Assembly: GCF_010015445.1 (NCBI RefSeq)
Contig: NC_053114.1
Location: forward strand, 14,829,224 to 14,893,223
Direction: 5' to 3'
DNA: 64,000 nt
From: Perca fluviatilis
Lineage: Eukaryota; Chordata; Actinopteri; Perciformes; Percidae
Shown here: positions 11,801 through 22,709 of the stretch, one piece after another
How the letters are laid out: every line of letters starts with the position of its first letter
How positions within the stretch are numbered: the stretch's first letter is position 1
Translations under genes and position numbers: made by a program
The notes under the pieces: generated by a model
Told to the model about the DNA's origin: nothing
What the model saw: the letters and a program-made list of their open reading frames with translations, nothing else
Databases searched by the model: none

Positions 11801-14800
11801 ACCACAATTATTATCTCTGAGGGGGGAATGTCGGCAGTGCATTAGAGATGTCTCATTACTGATACAGTCTCCGTCATCCAGCCAGATATCTCCTTGGCCT
11901 TGACCAAAAAAGGAACTGGATTTGGCTGTCATAGCTGTTCCACAGTCCATGGCTCTGCACACCACCTGAGCATCTTTGATGTCCCACTCGTCATCACACA
12001 CTGTTCCCCACTGGCCGTCATGCTGAACCTCCACTCTACCAGAACATCTGTGCCTTGGTGGTGGATTACCTGAGGACAGATCCACTCATGTTAAAAGTAA
12101 TGACAAGCTAAAGTCAAATTATGAAATACTGGACTTTATCTGGACTGTCAAATGTACTCAGTTTTGTAGTTATTAAGGTAGTTACTTATTTATCACAATC
12201 AGGCCATTTAAGTAAGTAAGAAGATTTGCATGAATGCACATAGATAGGCCGATCTTGTTTTTAATGACCACATGTCCTTTGCTATTCTAGTTGAACTGTG
12301 CTACAGTATGGTATATTCCTATCTTTTGGGTCTTACCTCCACATGAAAGAGAAACACCTTCACATCTCTCTGTCAGTTCTTGAAGTGTGCATTGGGAGAT
12401 AGAGGTCACATTGCCAGAGCATCTACATGTATAGGCTCTCAGTCCACTGTCACCAAAATTTAAGCTTTCTTGATTTGGTTTTGGAGGGCCACAATTGAGT
12501 TCCTTACACACCACTGCAGCATCTTCATTGCCCCAGTTATTACAAATTTCCCCCATTGGCCATTGTGGAAGACCTCCACTCTGCCAGAGCAGCGGTCAGG
12601 CCCACTGAACAATCTGACTGAATCTGGAAAGCAGTTAAGGTACTGTATTTAAAACGTTCAAGAAAAATGTTAATATTTTAGCAATGGCATAAATATGATT
12701 TGTGGCAAGTAGAACAGCACTGCCTCTAAATATGTGATATTGCTCCAAAGAACAACTATAAAAAGAGGAACAGCTAAAAGATGATTGTGCCAGGCTGCAG
12801 GAGGATTTTCTAATTTAATAATTTTATAGCAGAAATTTGGAAGTAATGTTTATGAAAATTCCAATTCAGTATATACATGCAGGAATTTAAAAAAGAAAAA
12901 GAAAAAGTGTGGTATTTTCAGTACAAAGTCACAATTTAGTTTATTTCATGTTTGTTTTTTATATTGCTCTGGCACTCGAAATTGGTATGTCATCAGGATT
13001 TTGAACTTCATTTAATTAATGTAATGTACTTATACATAGTGAAGCATGTGTTACCTGAGCATACAACACTAGCATCTTTATTGTGGTCACAGTTGTGTTC
13101 TCCAAAACCTCTGTGAGGGCAGTCAGCAAGAGACTTCTCGTGACCAGTACACTCAACATCGTCCAACCAAACCTGATCCTGACCTCTGCCGAAAAACGCC
13201 TTGTACTGTGGGAGTGCTCTCTCGGTCAAGTGACCGAGAGAGCACTCCCACAGTTCATCTCTCGACATACAACATCTGCTTCCTGCATCCCCCATTTGTC
13301 ATCACAAACCGTTCCCCACTGTCCATTGTGGTAGACTTCCACTCGGCCAGAGCACCGACTAGTCCCGTTCATCAGCCGAAGTAGTCTGTCAGATGGAAAA
13401 GAAATAAAAGACAATGGCATGTCTGTTCAGAAGCCATCCAAAAGTAACCACATGACGTTCAACACAAAATTTACTGACTGATGACTTACTTGTACAGACA
13501 ACAGTAGCATCGACACAGCTTTCCTTGAATTCCTGAAGTCTGCACTGTGAGAGAGAGCTCTCATTCCCAAAGCACTTGGGTTTGACGCCACCCAGGTCAT
13601 GTGTCTCTCCAAAATATAGCACTTCAGCCTGATCGTCAGGAGTGCCACAGTTAATCTCTCGGCACACCACGTCAGCGTCTGCCTTGGTCCAGTCATTGCA
13701 CACTCGTTTCCAGTTGCCATCATGGTGGACTTCCACTCGACCGCTGCATCGATTGCTTCCGTCGACCACTCTCACATATTCTGCAAAATATGTAGATTGA
13801 ATTTGAACTAAAATCAACAGAGGTGTCAAAAGTATTCACATTCATTACTCAAGTAGAAGTATAGATACTAGGGTTTAAAAAGACTTCTGTAGAAGTTGAA
13901 GTATCAACTCAAGCTTTTCACTCAAGTAAAAGTGTAAAAGTACTGGTTTCAAAACTACTTAAAGTATAAAAGTAAAATAATGTTCCACATTTTTTCTTCA
14001 TATTAATTGAGCAAGGCACTTGTAATGCAGGGTTTTGTGATTTTGGATTTAATGAGCTTACTCTGTGATTAGAGGTTAGTGCCTAGTTAATGTTTAAAGA
14101 AAAAGTTCAATATTTTGGATAATATGCTTACTCGCTTACAGACGGAAAGTTAGATGAGAAGATTGATCACTCATATCCACTGAAAATAAGTCTACAGCCA
14201 GGAGCCAATTAGCTTAGCCTAGCAGAAACACTGGCAACAGGGATATGGCTGGCCTGGCTCTGATCAAAGGTGACAAACTCCACTTACCAGCACCAAAGCT
14301 CAATAATCGGCATATCCATTTGTTTAAAAATGACAATTTGCCTTTTCCCATGTTTCCAGTCTTTATGCTAAGCTAAGCTAAGATGCTGTAGTCTTTATGG
14401 ACATATATGAGGGTAGTATCAATTTTATCAACTCTGCGAGAAGACCAATTTCCCAAAGGCAAATGTTTTTGCTTTAATAAAGGAACAAAATGTGTAATTT
14501 GAGTCGTATCCAACCAGTAATTCAACTTACAACACAAGTGGGTGTAAAGCAAACATAACAGAGATAAGAATATACTATAAGAATGAACCCAGTTTTACCT
14601 GAACAGACAACCCCTGCATCTTCACTATGGCCACAGTTATTTTCCCCCATTGGTCTGTGTGAGCACTTGAGGATAGAAGGCTCATGACCAGTACACCGAA
14701 CATCATCCAACCAGATCTTGTTCTGTCCCTCTCCAAAAAAGGCGCCTTTTTTGGCCTCAAGAACTGTCCCACAGTTTAGCTCTCGACACACCACGTCGGC

Positions 14801-14910
14801 ATTGGCAATGCTCCAGTGATCATCACACACTGTTCCCCAACTGTCACTGTGGTGGACCTCAATTCTACCAGAGCAACGGGAAGGCCCGACCAGCCTAATT
14901 TTGTCACATT
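8468..14910 (-). CDS. SRCR-domain gene (scavenger receptor cysteine-rich), seven exons, partly degenerate
   Basis: Seven exons of about 290-370 bp on the - strand each encode one group B SRCR domain of about 100 residues with eight cysteines. Order in transcription: 14910-14599, 13780-13490, 13385-13055, 12623-12337, 12069-11770, about 10297-9995, 8837-8468. Each has an AG acceptor and a GT donor. The domain start pattern (CSGRVEV..., WGTVC, VVCRE.NCG) and end pattern (VVC(S/T)G) recur. Tandem SRCR domains make up the ectodomains of CD163, WC1 and DMBT1-like proteins, which bind microbial or host ligands at the cell surface or after secretion. No signal peptide, transmembrane or cytoplasmic exon is seen, so only the middle of the gene is present. 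Four exons carry frame breaks, suggesting a decaying gene or assembly errors. Confidence 0.8.
8611..8690. repeat. TATA/AGTATACC microsatellite inside an SRCR exon
   Basis: Short tandem GGTATACTATAC and (TA)n units replace the loop between the fourth and fifth cysteines of the last SRCR domain. No splice site at its edges would remove it cleanly. Confidence 0.8.
9000..9230. repeat. AGTCTTAGTC-rich dispersed repeat fragment
   Basis: Dense short repeats of TTTTAGTCA and AGTCTTAGTC resemble the internal part of a fish hAT-type MITE. No clear edges or duplications were found. Confidence 0.45.
9235..9985. other. Intron with DNA-transposon fragments
   Basis: Around 9560-9690 there is a GGGAC-rich stretch ending CCAGGACGTCTGGTCACCCTA, which looks like one terminus of a hAT-type element. 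The matching left terminus was not found. Nothing coding is visible. Confidence 0.4.
9995..10297 (-). pseudogene. SRCR exon 6 (subtype B), frameshifted
   Basis: The start reads [18 protein letters not shown], then the frame is lost where the family has WGTVC. The sequence resumes in another frame as [17 protein letters not shown] and ends SVECSG. A few bases, including the codon of one conserved Cys, appear deleted. The acceptor position is less certain than in the other exons. Confidence 0.7.
10476..11716 (+). mobile_element. hAT element with BED zinc finger relic and perfect 8-bp TSD
   Basis: Termini TAGGGATGCACCGAAT and ATTCGGTGCATCCCTA are flanked by the identical 8-bp duplication ATAAAAAG (10468-10475 and 11717-11724), the hallmark of hAT insertion. 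Inside, 11080-11260 (+) encodes a BED finger-like segment: [23 protein letters not shown]. The catalytic hAT domain is absent, so this is an internally deleted copy. It sits in the intron between SRCR exons 5 and 6. Confidence 0.9.
11770..12069 (-). CDS. SRCR exon 5 (subtype A), intact
   Basis: Full domain with [45 protein letters not shown] and [15 protein letters not shown]. The acceptor is GTCCTCAG and the donor GTATC. Eight cysteines are present. Confidence 0.85.
12337..12623 (-). pseudogene. SRCR exon 4 (subtype B), one-base frameshift in G run
   Basis: The 5' part reads [20 protein letters not shown] and continues NGQWG. Then a run of five G at about 12552-12556 shifts the frame, and the family sequence resumes one frame over as [20 protein letters not shown]. 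One extra G would restore continuity. The break could be a real mutation or a homopolymer error. Confidence 0.75.
13055..13385 (-). pseudogene. SRCR exon 3 (subtype A), disrupted by palindromic insertion
   Basis: The first half reads [19 protein letters not shown] through [13 protein letters not shown], the second half [19 protein letters not shown] to DASVVCSG. They are in different frames, separated by a near-perfect 50-bp palindrome (13205-13254). Without the extra palindrome arm, the two halves would align like the other A domains. Confidence 0.8.
13205..13254. repeat. Near-perfect 50-bp palindrome inside SRCR exon 3
   Basis: Two 24-nt arms (13205-13228 and 13231-13254) are exact reverse complements with a 2-nt spacer. 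The arms begin ACTGTGGGAGTGCTC. They interrupt the SRCR reading frame. Confidence 0.95.
13490..13780 (-). CDS. SRCR exon 2 (subtype B), intact
   Basis: Full domain beginning [19 protein letters not shown] and ending CVDATVVCT, with eight cysteines. It lacks the usual acidic GQG.IWLDDV loop and instead has [18 protein letters not shown]. The acceptor is TTTTGCAG and the donor GTAAGT. Confidence 0.85.
14095..14400. mobile_element. MITE fragment, same family as 47784-48228
   Basis: It shares GTTCAATATTTTGG, AGTTAGATGAGAAGATTGAT, CTACAGCCAGGAGCC, TTAGCTTAGC and TTTATGCTAAGCTAAGCTAAG with the better preserved copy near 48 kb. No intact right terminus is visible. Confidence 0.65.
14599..14910 (-). 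CDS. SRCR exon 1 (subtype A), intact
   Basis: Full domain from [16 protein letters not shown] to [15 protein letters not shown]. Eight cysteines are present, with [23 protein letters not shown] and C-x7-C near the end. The acceptor is ...TTTCTAG at 14911 and the donor is GTAAA at 14598. There are no breaks. Confidence 0.85.
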
Positions 14911-15299
14911 CTAGAAATGAAAAATGAAAGCACAATAGCAATGTAGGTTGTGTCCCCAAACTCAATAACAAAAAGTCATTTTTTTATTAGATTGGGTTGT
15001 AGAAATCTAAAATTCTAATCAATGTGCATGTGTTTTTTTTGGCATCAAACATAAATAGAACTTACTAACCCGTAAGCAGTGGTAGACTCAGTAGGCCTAC
15101 AGCAGAAACACATAGTAAAATGTTCAGCCCAGAGATTTGTCATGAATATTTCAAACAATATTGTACAATGAACGCACAGCGTTTAGTGCTGTAATTTATC
15201 AAATGTGTTATGTATCAGGATAGCCCCTTGAGATGTAGCATGAAGTTACAAAAAAAATCAATAAAAAAAGGAATATACTTTGGATACAACCAATGAGAC

Positions 15300-15421
15300 T
15301 TTCACTTCTGTTCAGAATCAGAAAGAGATTTATTGGCAGGTATAGGAATTTGTCTTGGTTGAAGGTGCATACATAAAAACAATAATATAAAATAAGCTAA
15401 CAATACACACACACCCACACC

Positions 15422-15511
<90 letters not shown>
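15300..15511. repeat. CA microsatellite with adjoining dispersed repeat
   Basis: (CA)n with CCCA interruptions lies at 15405-15511. Just before it, TTTATTGGCAGGTATAGGAATTTGTCTTGG looks like a dispersed repeat often adjoining CA tracts in fish. Confidence 0.9.
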
Positions 15512-15515
<4 letters not shown>

Positions 15516-16480
15516 CTATACTATACGATTTAGCATTTATTGGGTTAGTGAATGCATCTTTGTCATGGTTTTGACAGCATGCAACCAAACTGTTTGACTC
15601 TAAATTGAACTTATATGATTTGATTTAAGAAGTCAAAAGGAAGAAGTCGATTTAAAAAAACTCCCAATGCTAACCCAACCACCTGTCCCCTCCCACCTCT
15701 GGTTTGCATTCACAGCAGTCCTTTTAGGTTGAATTTGTACATTTGTAGCACAGCCAATTCCCTCCCTTTCTTTAAATCCCAATGAAGTGGTAGCCATAAT
15801 AAACAGGCCACGTTGCTGTTTATTTGCTGCGTCTGCACAACATCGTAAGATCTTTAACAAAAGCCTCCGCAGAACATATGCCTTGGCATGAGTACAAAAC
15901 TATTAAAGAAATACTGAGTTAAATAAAAAATGACACTATATTTTGAAAAGTTCACAATGCTGTTGCAGGAATTTCGTACATTCAATTTCAAAATATGAAT
16001 GCAATTCCACATTCAGTTCTATTATAAATATGAGCTTTGCAGTTTCGTTCATATTTCATTTTAATCTTGGCATTAATTATGCATTTTCAAAAATTTCAAT
16101 TGTGTTGTTTTTAATGCATCAAAACTTAATATGGTCAGTCTTGGGTAATATTATCGCATTTTTTACTCACAATGAGTTATGCTGCAAAACAATCCAGGCC
16201 ACCTCCAAGCCCAATAATATAATAATAAGAAGCCTCCTCTGTTAGTTAAATGTGCCAAACATTGAGCTTTAAAATTATTTTTTTTGTTGACACAAAATCA
16301 CTGAAATATCATATTTTACTTATTTTTTTATTTTAATTGTCATACCTTACAAAATGAGTTGAGGACTTGTTCTGTCACAAACACTTGACCTGACAGAACC
16401 AGTTCTTGTCCCACATCTTAACATCAACATGACTCATTGGGAGTGGGAATGGCTAACACTTCTCCTTGTGAAAGTGTGAG
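15512..16480. other. Gene-free stretch
   Basis: No exon, RNA gene or repeat boundary was recognised. The AT-rich reading frames here have no family features. Confidence 0.4.
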
Positions 16481-16484
16481 CCAA

Positions 16485-17145
16485 CACAGTTTCAGATTTG
16501 TGAAAGCTTTATTCTATTTGTGAAAATGCAATAAAGGGAGATTTGACTGTTTTTTCATATGTAGACCACATTGGACCAGGTCCAGATCCGAAACCACTGT
16601 ACCCAGACTTATCAAATCTGGACTAAATTATTCTAGAGAGCCTAAAGATTCTTAAAAACACAGTTTCAGATTTGTGAAAGCTTTATTTTATTTGTGAAAA
16701 TAGAATAAAGGGGGATTTCAGTTTTTTTCTCCAGAATTGACAAGTCTAGGTATAGTGGTTCTGGATCTGGACCTGGTCTTATGTGGTCTACATATGAAAA
16801 AAACTGCAAAAATCTCCTTTTATTGCATTTTCACAAATAGAATAAAGCTTTCACAAATCTGAAACTGGGATTATAACAATCTTAAGCCTCTCTAGGATAT
16901 TTTAGGCCAGAATTGACAAGTCTAGGTGTAGTGGTTTTGGATCTGGACCTGGTCCAATGTGGTCTACATATGAAAAAGAACAGGGAAATCCTCCTTTATT
17001 GCATTTTCACAAATAGAATAAAGCTTTCACAAATCTGAAACTGTGTTTTTAAGACTCTTTAGCCTCTCTAGGATAATTTAGTCCAAATTTGACAAGTCTA
17101 GGTACAATGGTTTTGGCTCTGGACCTGGTCTAATGTGGTCTAAGA
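16485..17145. repeat. Inverted cluster of a ~185-bp satellite-like unit
   Basis: Units at about 16488-16655 and 16658-16730 read in the + direction (CACAGTTTCAGATTTGTGAAA ... ATAAAGG). From 16732 onward, further copies to about 17145 read in the opposite direction (CTTTCACAAATCTGAAACTG; TAGTGGTTTTGGATCTGGACC). So there are roughly four copies, two direct and two inverted, with an inversion point near 16731. Confidence 0.85.
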
Positions 17146-17389
17146 GTTTCCCTTAAATTTCCCCTTAATCCTCTGGCGCATAGCAGTCACTACAGTGGAC
17201 AGCTGTTTAAAAGTAATTTTCTCCAAAATGCAATAGTTTCTAGGGTGGAATTGCATAACCCATAACCTCTGATTAGCTCACATGCACACAAGTGCGCAGG
17301 TGACATAGCGAACAAACCATTAGGCTCGTTTGAGATGAGCCAGATCTGCCAGAATCGATCATCGGCAATTGCTGCCCAATGCATGCCGG

Positions 17390-17970
17390 TTAAGGCAGTT
17401 ACACACCAACCAGACGGCCAACCGTCGGCAGAAAAGCCAGTCAGACTGATCAGTCTCCCAGAGTTGGTCCAAAAAGTGCCACAGAGCACACCAAAGAGAC
17501 GAGACGTAATACGTCTCCATAACAGCAGGCGGCGCTAATCTGTATTGTTGCCCAAAAAATGAAAACCGGCAGCTGATTGGACGAACGCATCACATGGGTT
17601 TGTTTTCTCCGGAAATTCAAAGCCAGACTGTCATGGCGGCTTGTTCAGAATACGATCTCATATTGTACTAAAATAGCTCACTGAAACATGTTTCTGAAAA
17701 CATTTTAAGCGAGAAATAGGCCATGCAGTTGCTGAATCTGTCTTCATTTCAGATCAACAAAGGTCAGTTTAAAAAATGTTCGTCAGATTTTGAGAGACTC
17801 TAGTCACGCTCATTCCGCTTGCCATTTACGGGTGATTCCCGACTGCCCTGCCTCCGACTGAACATGTCAGGTCGGCCAAAATGAAGGCCGACAACCCCCA
17901 GACTCGAGTCACTGACCTCACCAGACTGTCCAACGGCCGATTATCGGGTTAGTGTGTCAGCGCCTTTAGA
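17390..17970. mobile_element. MITE copy A (GTCCAACGGCCGAT family)
   Basis: The left end is TTAAGGCAGTTACACACCAACC and the right end is CGATTATCGGGTTAGTGTGTCAGCGCC followed by TTTAG; the ends are imperfect inverted repeats. A related copy, carrying insertions, ends near 21800 with GGCCGATTTTCGGCCCTGTG. It is non-coding. Confidence 0.65.
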
Positions 17971-18062
17971 TTTGTGTCCGACTTGATCCCAACTTGCTCT
18001 GACGTCATGCACACGTGGGCAACGATAACCACACGAGATCAAGGCGGCTGCAGTTCTGAGAC

Positions 18063-19277
18063 CAGTGACGGACTGGGAACAAAAAACGGCCCTGGCATTT
18101 CCACTCACCAGCGGCCCAGCGGTGGGGGGGCGGGGGGGGGGGTCGCAGATGGAACTTTTGACGCACGGAAAGAACACACACTTTTGATAGCCCCAGTGAT
18201 GGTGAATGTAAACTCCCATGCTATAAACAACTGCACCAAAACATAGACATATAAAAATAAATTAATAAATCATCAGAGCCAGCCGCTCCATAATAATATA
18301 ATATTCTGAAGTAGCCAAGTACTACACTCCCTCCTGCAGCCTCCATCTCTGTTACTTCTGGTAATCCACATTCAGACCCACAGCAGGCTTGTTGTTCTGT
18401 GTTGGTTAGTTCCATAGATTCGTTATCCATGTCTATCTCTTCATCCTCCTCTTGCTCGGTTTGTTCTTCCTCATATTCCTCACTGTCCTGTCTTTCTCCC
18501 TGGTTTGCTGGCTAAGATGTGTCGCTAATGCTAGCAGTATTAGCTCTAATGCTAGCTGAAGCTGCACTTGATTTTAAAAACAAATTAGTCAGTTTGCAGC
18601 ATTTTTCAACGTTAGCCTACAGTGCTCTTATATTTCTCTCTCTTCTTCTCTGCCCAACCCCCCCCCCCCACCCCTTGTGTCGCTTGATGCCTTGATTCTT
18701 TTTTTTGTCAACAGTATAGCTTCCAACTTCCAATTTTCTACTTCCAACAACCACGCTGACGCAGACCATAGACAGTATAAAGACGCAGACGCGGTCTACT
18801 GTCTTGAAATTCCCAGAAGGCATTGCTTCATTTTAACTTTTGCAAACAAATATTCAAATAAAAGAAATGCATGTAGATTTGTTTTATTTTTTAAACCATG
18901 CATGTTTACGTTTTTGAACATCTGATCTGAATAAGTAATTTTGCTATAAAACAATACAGACTAATTCAAGTTCGTGACTGTAGAGGGTAACCTGTGATAT
19001 CGAGAGACTCATATGTGCTATAAACACAGATCAGATTATGTTGTTGCTAGATGTGAAGGTTTTGGACAAGCTTGGCTATGGTTTGGCCAAAGAACTTTAT
19101 TATTGAAGCTTTGAAAGGGGGCCGAGAGAAATTATATGGGCCGCTGTTTACAATTAAGTGGCCGCATGGCTGTGACAATCATGCGGCTCTCTGATTGGCC
19201 GGCCGGCCCAAACGGCCCATGAGGGCCCGCGGCCCCTCTGGCATCTGCCCAAATGCCAGATTACCAGTCTGTCACTG
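18063..19277. mobile_element. hAT-type MITE with perfect 8-bp TSD
   Basis: Termini CAGTGACGGACTGG and CCAGTCTGTCACTG are flanked by TCTGAGAC at 18055-18062 and 19278-19285. No transposase is encoded. It is inserted in copy B of the surrounding MITE family. Confidence 0.85.
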
Positions 19278-19649
19278 TCTGAGACGCAGGCAGCGCGGTT
19301 GCTTTTCACCGACTGCAAGACCCAGGTGGACCCAGGGCATGCTGGGAAACACCTGGCTCTCAGCTGATCAAACAGCTGATTGGTTCAGAATCGACTCAAC
19401 GTGATGACATTTTATATAAACTTTTTATTGATTTTGATTTGGAGGGATTTTAACTGCTATTTCTCTGATTTAAAGGCTTATTCTGTACAAACCACATGTT
19501 GTGTGGCTGATCATCTACAGTCCCCATTTCCAGGTGAGTCCCGGCTGCCCTGCAGCCGACTGAACAAGTCAGGTCGGCGAAAATGAATGCAGACAGCCCC
19601 TCAGACGCACGACGGCACAGGACACACCGAACAGATTTGAGTCACTAGC

Positions 19650-21746
19650 CAGTAGCTGTTTCTCAATGTCAAGGAAGGATCCTTCGAAGCCAGAATTTGG
19701 AGGATGCTACGTCATCGACGTCCATCAACGTCCGTCAAAGGACCGTTCCAATGTTGAGGATCCTCCGAATTCCACCAAGGACTGAGTCCTTTATTCTGAG
19801 AATTTCCCATAGACGACAAAGGATGCATATGTGTATCCTTCGCGCTCCCAAATCACCCACAATCCTATGCGCGCGGCTTTGCCAGCTCGTTTAAAAAAAT
19901 TAAATGGCAGACTTAAGCGGGAGTTGGAGCGGCATCGCTGACGGCGAAATAATCATTTAAATGTAAGTATCTTTAGTGTTTGTGTTATCACCGTTAATCT
20001 TTTACATAAATGTAAAGCTTAACGCTTTAATGCTGGTACAAATTGCTATAGTAATTAGGTATACACCTGAGCTAACGTTAAGCTAACTGAACCTATCATT
20101 AACATTAGGCTGTTAGCTAGCTAGCTAGCTAGCTGTCTTTTTTTTGCCATTTGTGTTTTTAAAGTTTAATGTCCGGTGGCATTTTCATCTCTTTTATATG
20201 TTGTTACTCTATATGCGTAACGTTAGCCGAGATTTATAAATGTGTGTGTTTATCAGTTGTAGCTGCAGGGTGGTAGGTAACGCTGCAACTTATTTACTTC
20301 ACTATCAACATTACATGAAGGCTAAAATGTATGAGTAGTTTCCCATGTAAAAAGTATAACGTTTCATATAACGTTACGTTATAGCATTCATAATGGTGAA
20401 CATCTTTTTCTTGTGTTTGCTGTCTTTTAACAGGGACAAACGGAGGTGGTCACTGAGGATGGGAAAGCAAAAGACAAGCAGGGAGACAGAGGCCAAAGAG
20501 AGATGTTGAATAGATTATTTTTACTAAAGCCTATTAGAGATTGGCATTCTGAAAATAAATGCATTAAATTAACTGGTTTGTCTGTGTCATTACGTTTTTG
20601 GGTGTGTATATAATATAAACTGTTTTTCAGTGTCTATTTCTAACTGAATAATTATATTCAGATGGTACCTGTTTCAATAACTTAGGTATAGAAGCTCAAA
20701 AAAGACAAACGAAACGTGTATCTTTATTATAACATTTATTCAAACATTACTATATACTGTACACAATATTCAACATGAAGTGGCGACCAGACTCAGCTGC
20801 TGATGATGGCGTTTCCAGACTGCAGACAGAAGGATAAAGCTTTAGGTTAGTCCAGTAGTTATCCAACCTGTCCTGGTAAGATTAGGTTAGTCTAGTAGTT
20901 ATCCAACCTGTCCTAGTAAGATTATAATTGTATCACAAATATATGTAAGCACACTGTAACATTAAGGTACTACCTTTACTGTGTTAGTGGGTGTTTATCA
21001 ATGGTTTTGTTATTATGACTTTTCATATGTTGGTTGTAGCCTTGTAGCTTGTGTGTCTATAGTACTATTTAACCTTTCTCACTTGCAGTTTACTGCATAT
21101 CATACTGCCTGTGGTAGCTCATTAGCTGGTAGTGTTTACCTTGTAGATGCTGATAATATTTTGCACCACATTTGTTTGAAAGCTAGAAGCTGCTGGACAA
21201 TGAGCTAATGTTACATATATGCAGTAAACTACAAGCTAATGTAAACTGCTACTGTAAGCTTAATGAAATTAAGATTAATTAATGCAATTCTCCTTACCAG
21301 TTAAGTGTTATGACAACTATGAACTCCCACGAATTTTTTATTTATTGACATGGGATAAGAGAAAACGACTATTGCTTACATTAAAGCCTATCAGTGTCGG
21401 TAACGTTACCTACCTTAGCACGTTGCGGCAAAGTTGCCGACAGAATATTCTCCTCCTGCAAGCAGACTGATGCTGATTCATATTCTCCATCTCAACAAAA
21501 CAAATTGAACAGCACAGTTCACAGTTCCACATCCATTTCGTCTAGTGTATTGAAATGCAGCGTGGAAGTGAAGGCGGCAAAACATTTTCAATGACGCAAG
21601 CACGCAATGACATGCACTTGCTAGCCTGTTCCAATATATGCTCTCCGAATGCTCAGGAGGAGCCTGGCCTAGCCTCTGAAGGATCCTTCCTTGGAAGTAC
21701 TAGTCCTACCAAGGAAGGATCCTTGACATTGAGAAACGGCTACTGA
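19650..21746. mobile_element. 2.1-kb non-autonomous DNA transposon (AAGGATCC TIR)
   Basis: The left terminus AGTAGCTGTTTCTCAATGTC and the right terminus GACATTGAGAAACGGCTACT are inverted repeats that continue into AAGGAAGGATCCTT. The host MITE sequence resumes on both sides (GTCACT / GACCTCGCCAGACTGTCC). Inside, a short exon-like piece (ATGGCAGACTTAAGC near 19904, then GTAAGT; acceptor TTTTAACAG near 20433) hints at a vanished gene. TSD length is unclear, possibly 3 bp (ACT), which would suit PIF/Harbinger. Confidence 0.65.
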
Positions 21747-21799
21747 CCTCGCCAGACTGTCCAATGGCCGATTTTCGGCCCTGTGTGTCCACACCTTAA

Positions 21800-22709
21800 G
21801 GGCCGTTACAGAGTCAACGCATCGGTACGCATACGCGTCCGCAAGGCTACGCATCGCTACGCTTCGGCCGCCATTATGCGTAGCCAAATGTGTCGTCCCA
21901 GTTTTTGATACGCGACGCGCCGATGCGCACAATACTATGCGTTGTCGGTGGGGGCGACAATGCACGTATTGTACATTAAAAATATTGAATCAACATAGCT
22001 GTGCAATTTCATCAAACATAGGACTACTGAGTCACATTTTTCGGTATGTATCAACGTTGTGTGTGTGTAGTCTATGCTGTGTGCCCTCCTCAAGAAGCGA
22101 GAGAGAGACCCAAATGTATCTATATATTTTTAAAACCTGCTAAACCATGTTTAAGCGACCTTTTATCAATGTATTGGTCAGTGATACCCAATCGTAGCAT
22201 ACTGTACTGGTGGGGAAACACGCCAGCATCTGATAAAAAGAAGTCAGCCAGCCAGCTGCTCCCTGACAAGAGCCACTCTCCGGGAGGCGATATTACGAAT
22301 CCCACTATGGCCACGCCAAGACCCGCCCTTCAATAGCATTCACACACTACTATTGGCCAGGCGTCCATGCTAACACGTACAGGTCCTATCCCCTGACCAA
22401 TCCCCTAACCCTAACCCTAACCTTAACCACTCGAGGTGAAATGCCTAACCCTAACCAATCAAGCTGCTTCGTAGGGCGGGTCTTGGCGTGGCCATAGTGG
22501 GATTCGTAATTTTGCCTCCGGGAGGGTCTGGCTCTGCCGACCGAACACCGTGGAGCAATCTGCTACCCCCTGTTGCGTTAGCGGTGTATTGCATTTCATG
22601 CATCGCCCGTGACGCTTGGGTCTACTTGCGTCCGCTGTTTAGACTATGAAAGGGAGCGCGTCGCTCGCGTTGCTTGTTCGCGTTGCTCGCGTTGACTCTG
22701 TAACGGCCC
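21800..22709. mobile_element. PIF/Harbinger-like MITE with TAA TSD
   Basis: Termini GGGCCGTTACAGAGTCAACG and CGTTGACTCTGTAACGGCCC are near-perfect inverted repeats flanked by TAA on both sides (21797-21799 and 22710-22712). Subterminal regions are rich in CGC-containing short repeats. A 3-bp TWA duplication is typical of PIF/Harbinger. It carries a nested element at 22278-22525. Confidence 0.85.
22278..22525. mobile_element. Small foldback element with telomere-like core
   Basis: Arms of about 50 bp begin CTCCGGGAGGCGATATTACG and end with the reverse complement GATTCGTAATTTTGCCTCC. The loop includes CCTAACCCTAACCCTAACC and CCTAACCCTAACC, which match the vertebrate telomere repeat. It is nested in the Harbinger-like MITE. 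Confidence 0.8.

Noticed and set aside
22396..22460. Chromosome end or telomere fusion
   Set aside because: Only two to four CCCTAA units within a small inverted-repeat element; no subtelomeric context.
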